DNA of 64,000 bases from Tectiglobus sp965247245 (GTDB lineage Bacteria; Pseudomonadota; Alphaproteobacteria; Rhizobiales; Hyphomicrobiaceae). Under the pieces are notes generated by a model. It ran no database searches, had not been told where the DNA came from, and worked only from the letters and a program-made list of their open reading frames with translations. The translations under genes were made by a program, and so were the position numbers. Location of the stretch: contig CBDFGV010000003.1 of assembly GCA_965247245.1 (NCBI GenBank), positions 62,001-126,000 on the forward strand. The letters are read 5' to 3'. Below, piece by piece: positions 63,837-64,000 of the stretch. Numbering within the stretch: the first letter of the stretch is position 1; the number at the start of each line of letters is the position of its first letter.

Positions 63837-64000
63837 GGTGAATTGGAAAGCGGGCATGTCTACAGCCGGCAGTGTCGGGCTCTATCTGTCGACAACGTAA
63901 GCCGCGGTATGCCACCTCACTCATTGTGCCCGCGTTATCGACGTTTGGTCATTGACACAAAGCAAATGCGCAGTGCTGCTTCGGCAGAGCCTGATCCTCT

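Overview
The window reads as one contiguous piece of an alphaproteobacterial chromosome, probably from a marine or otherwise sodium-rich habitat. The evidence is a complete Na+-translocating NADH:quinone reductase operon, a C4-pathway 5-aminolevulinate synthase with its PLP lysine at residue 248, a TorF-type outer-membrane protein, and many small catabolic operons rich in SDR dehydrogenases. Base composition is moderately GC-rich by eye and even throughout. I found no rRNA, tRNA, CRISPR array, transposase or prophage gene.

Layout. 1-597: 3' part of an enolase-superfamily hydroxyproline-betaine epimerase/dehydratase-like enzyme. 786-1880: MDR quinone oxidoreductase. 1999-9398: nqrABCDEF on the plus strand, with the accessory genes nqrM and apbE divergent to it. 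9415-12493: CBS protein, small membrane protein and a three-PAS diguanylate cyclase. 12531-18021: SDR and crotonase, then a four-gene minus-strand operon (SDR, Rieske oxygenase, M19 dipeptidase, methyltransferase). 18286-20404: a secreted, extremely basic Lys/Arg tetrapeptide-repeat protein, divergent from a TorF-like porin. 20644-33401: alpha/beta hydrolase, SDR, unknown probable propeller protein, acyl-CoA ligase, single-chain biotin-dependent acyl-CoA carboxylase, GMC oxidoreductase, hydroxyacid dehydrogenase and more SDRs; together these look like an acyl-CoA and alcohol catabolic region. 33754-39606: small secreted protein, TauD dioxygenase with amidohydrolase, RidA-like protein with acyl-CoA ligase, P450. 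39623-42751: tyrosine catabolism (Lrp-type regulator, hppD, hmgA). 42976-47638: PilZ protein, FbpB-like permease, S-formylglutathione hydrolase, lipoprotein, glutamine amidotransferase. 47782-49417: a UGSC selenoprotein gene with an in-frame UGA, behind a conserved partner gene. 49676-60146: L,D-transpeptidase, membrane protein, TPP enzyme, luciferase-like oxidoreductase, Asp/Glu racemase-superfamily protein, carboxymuconolactone decarboxylase-like protein, hemA and a tartrate dehydrogenase-like enzyme. 60241-63824: three tandem, equal-length AraC-family paralogues.

The two observations most worth following are the selenoprotein at 47782-48303, which reads as two unrelated fragments unless UGA at 48025-48027 is decoded as selenocysteine, and the secreted lysine/arginine repeat protein at 18286-19131, which matches no family I can name. 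Other points are paralogues with lost catalytic residues (an SDR, a RidA-like protein and a maleate-isomerase-like protein) and the uncharacterised Rieske/M19/methyltransferase operon.
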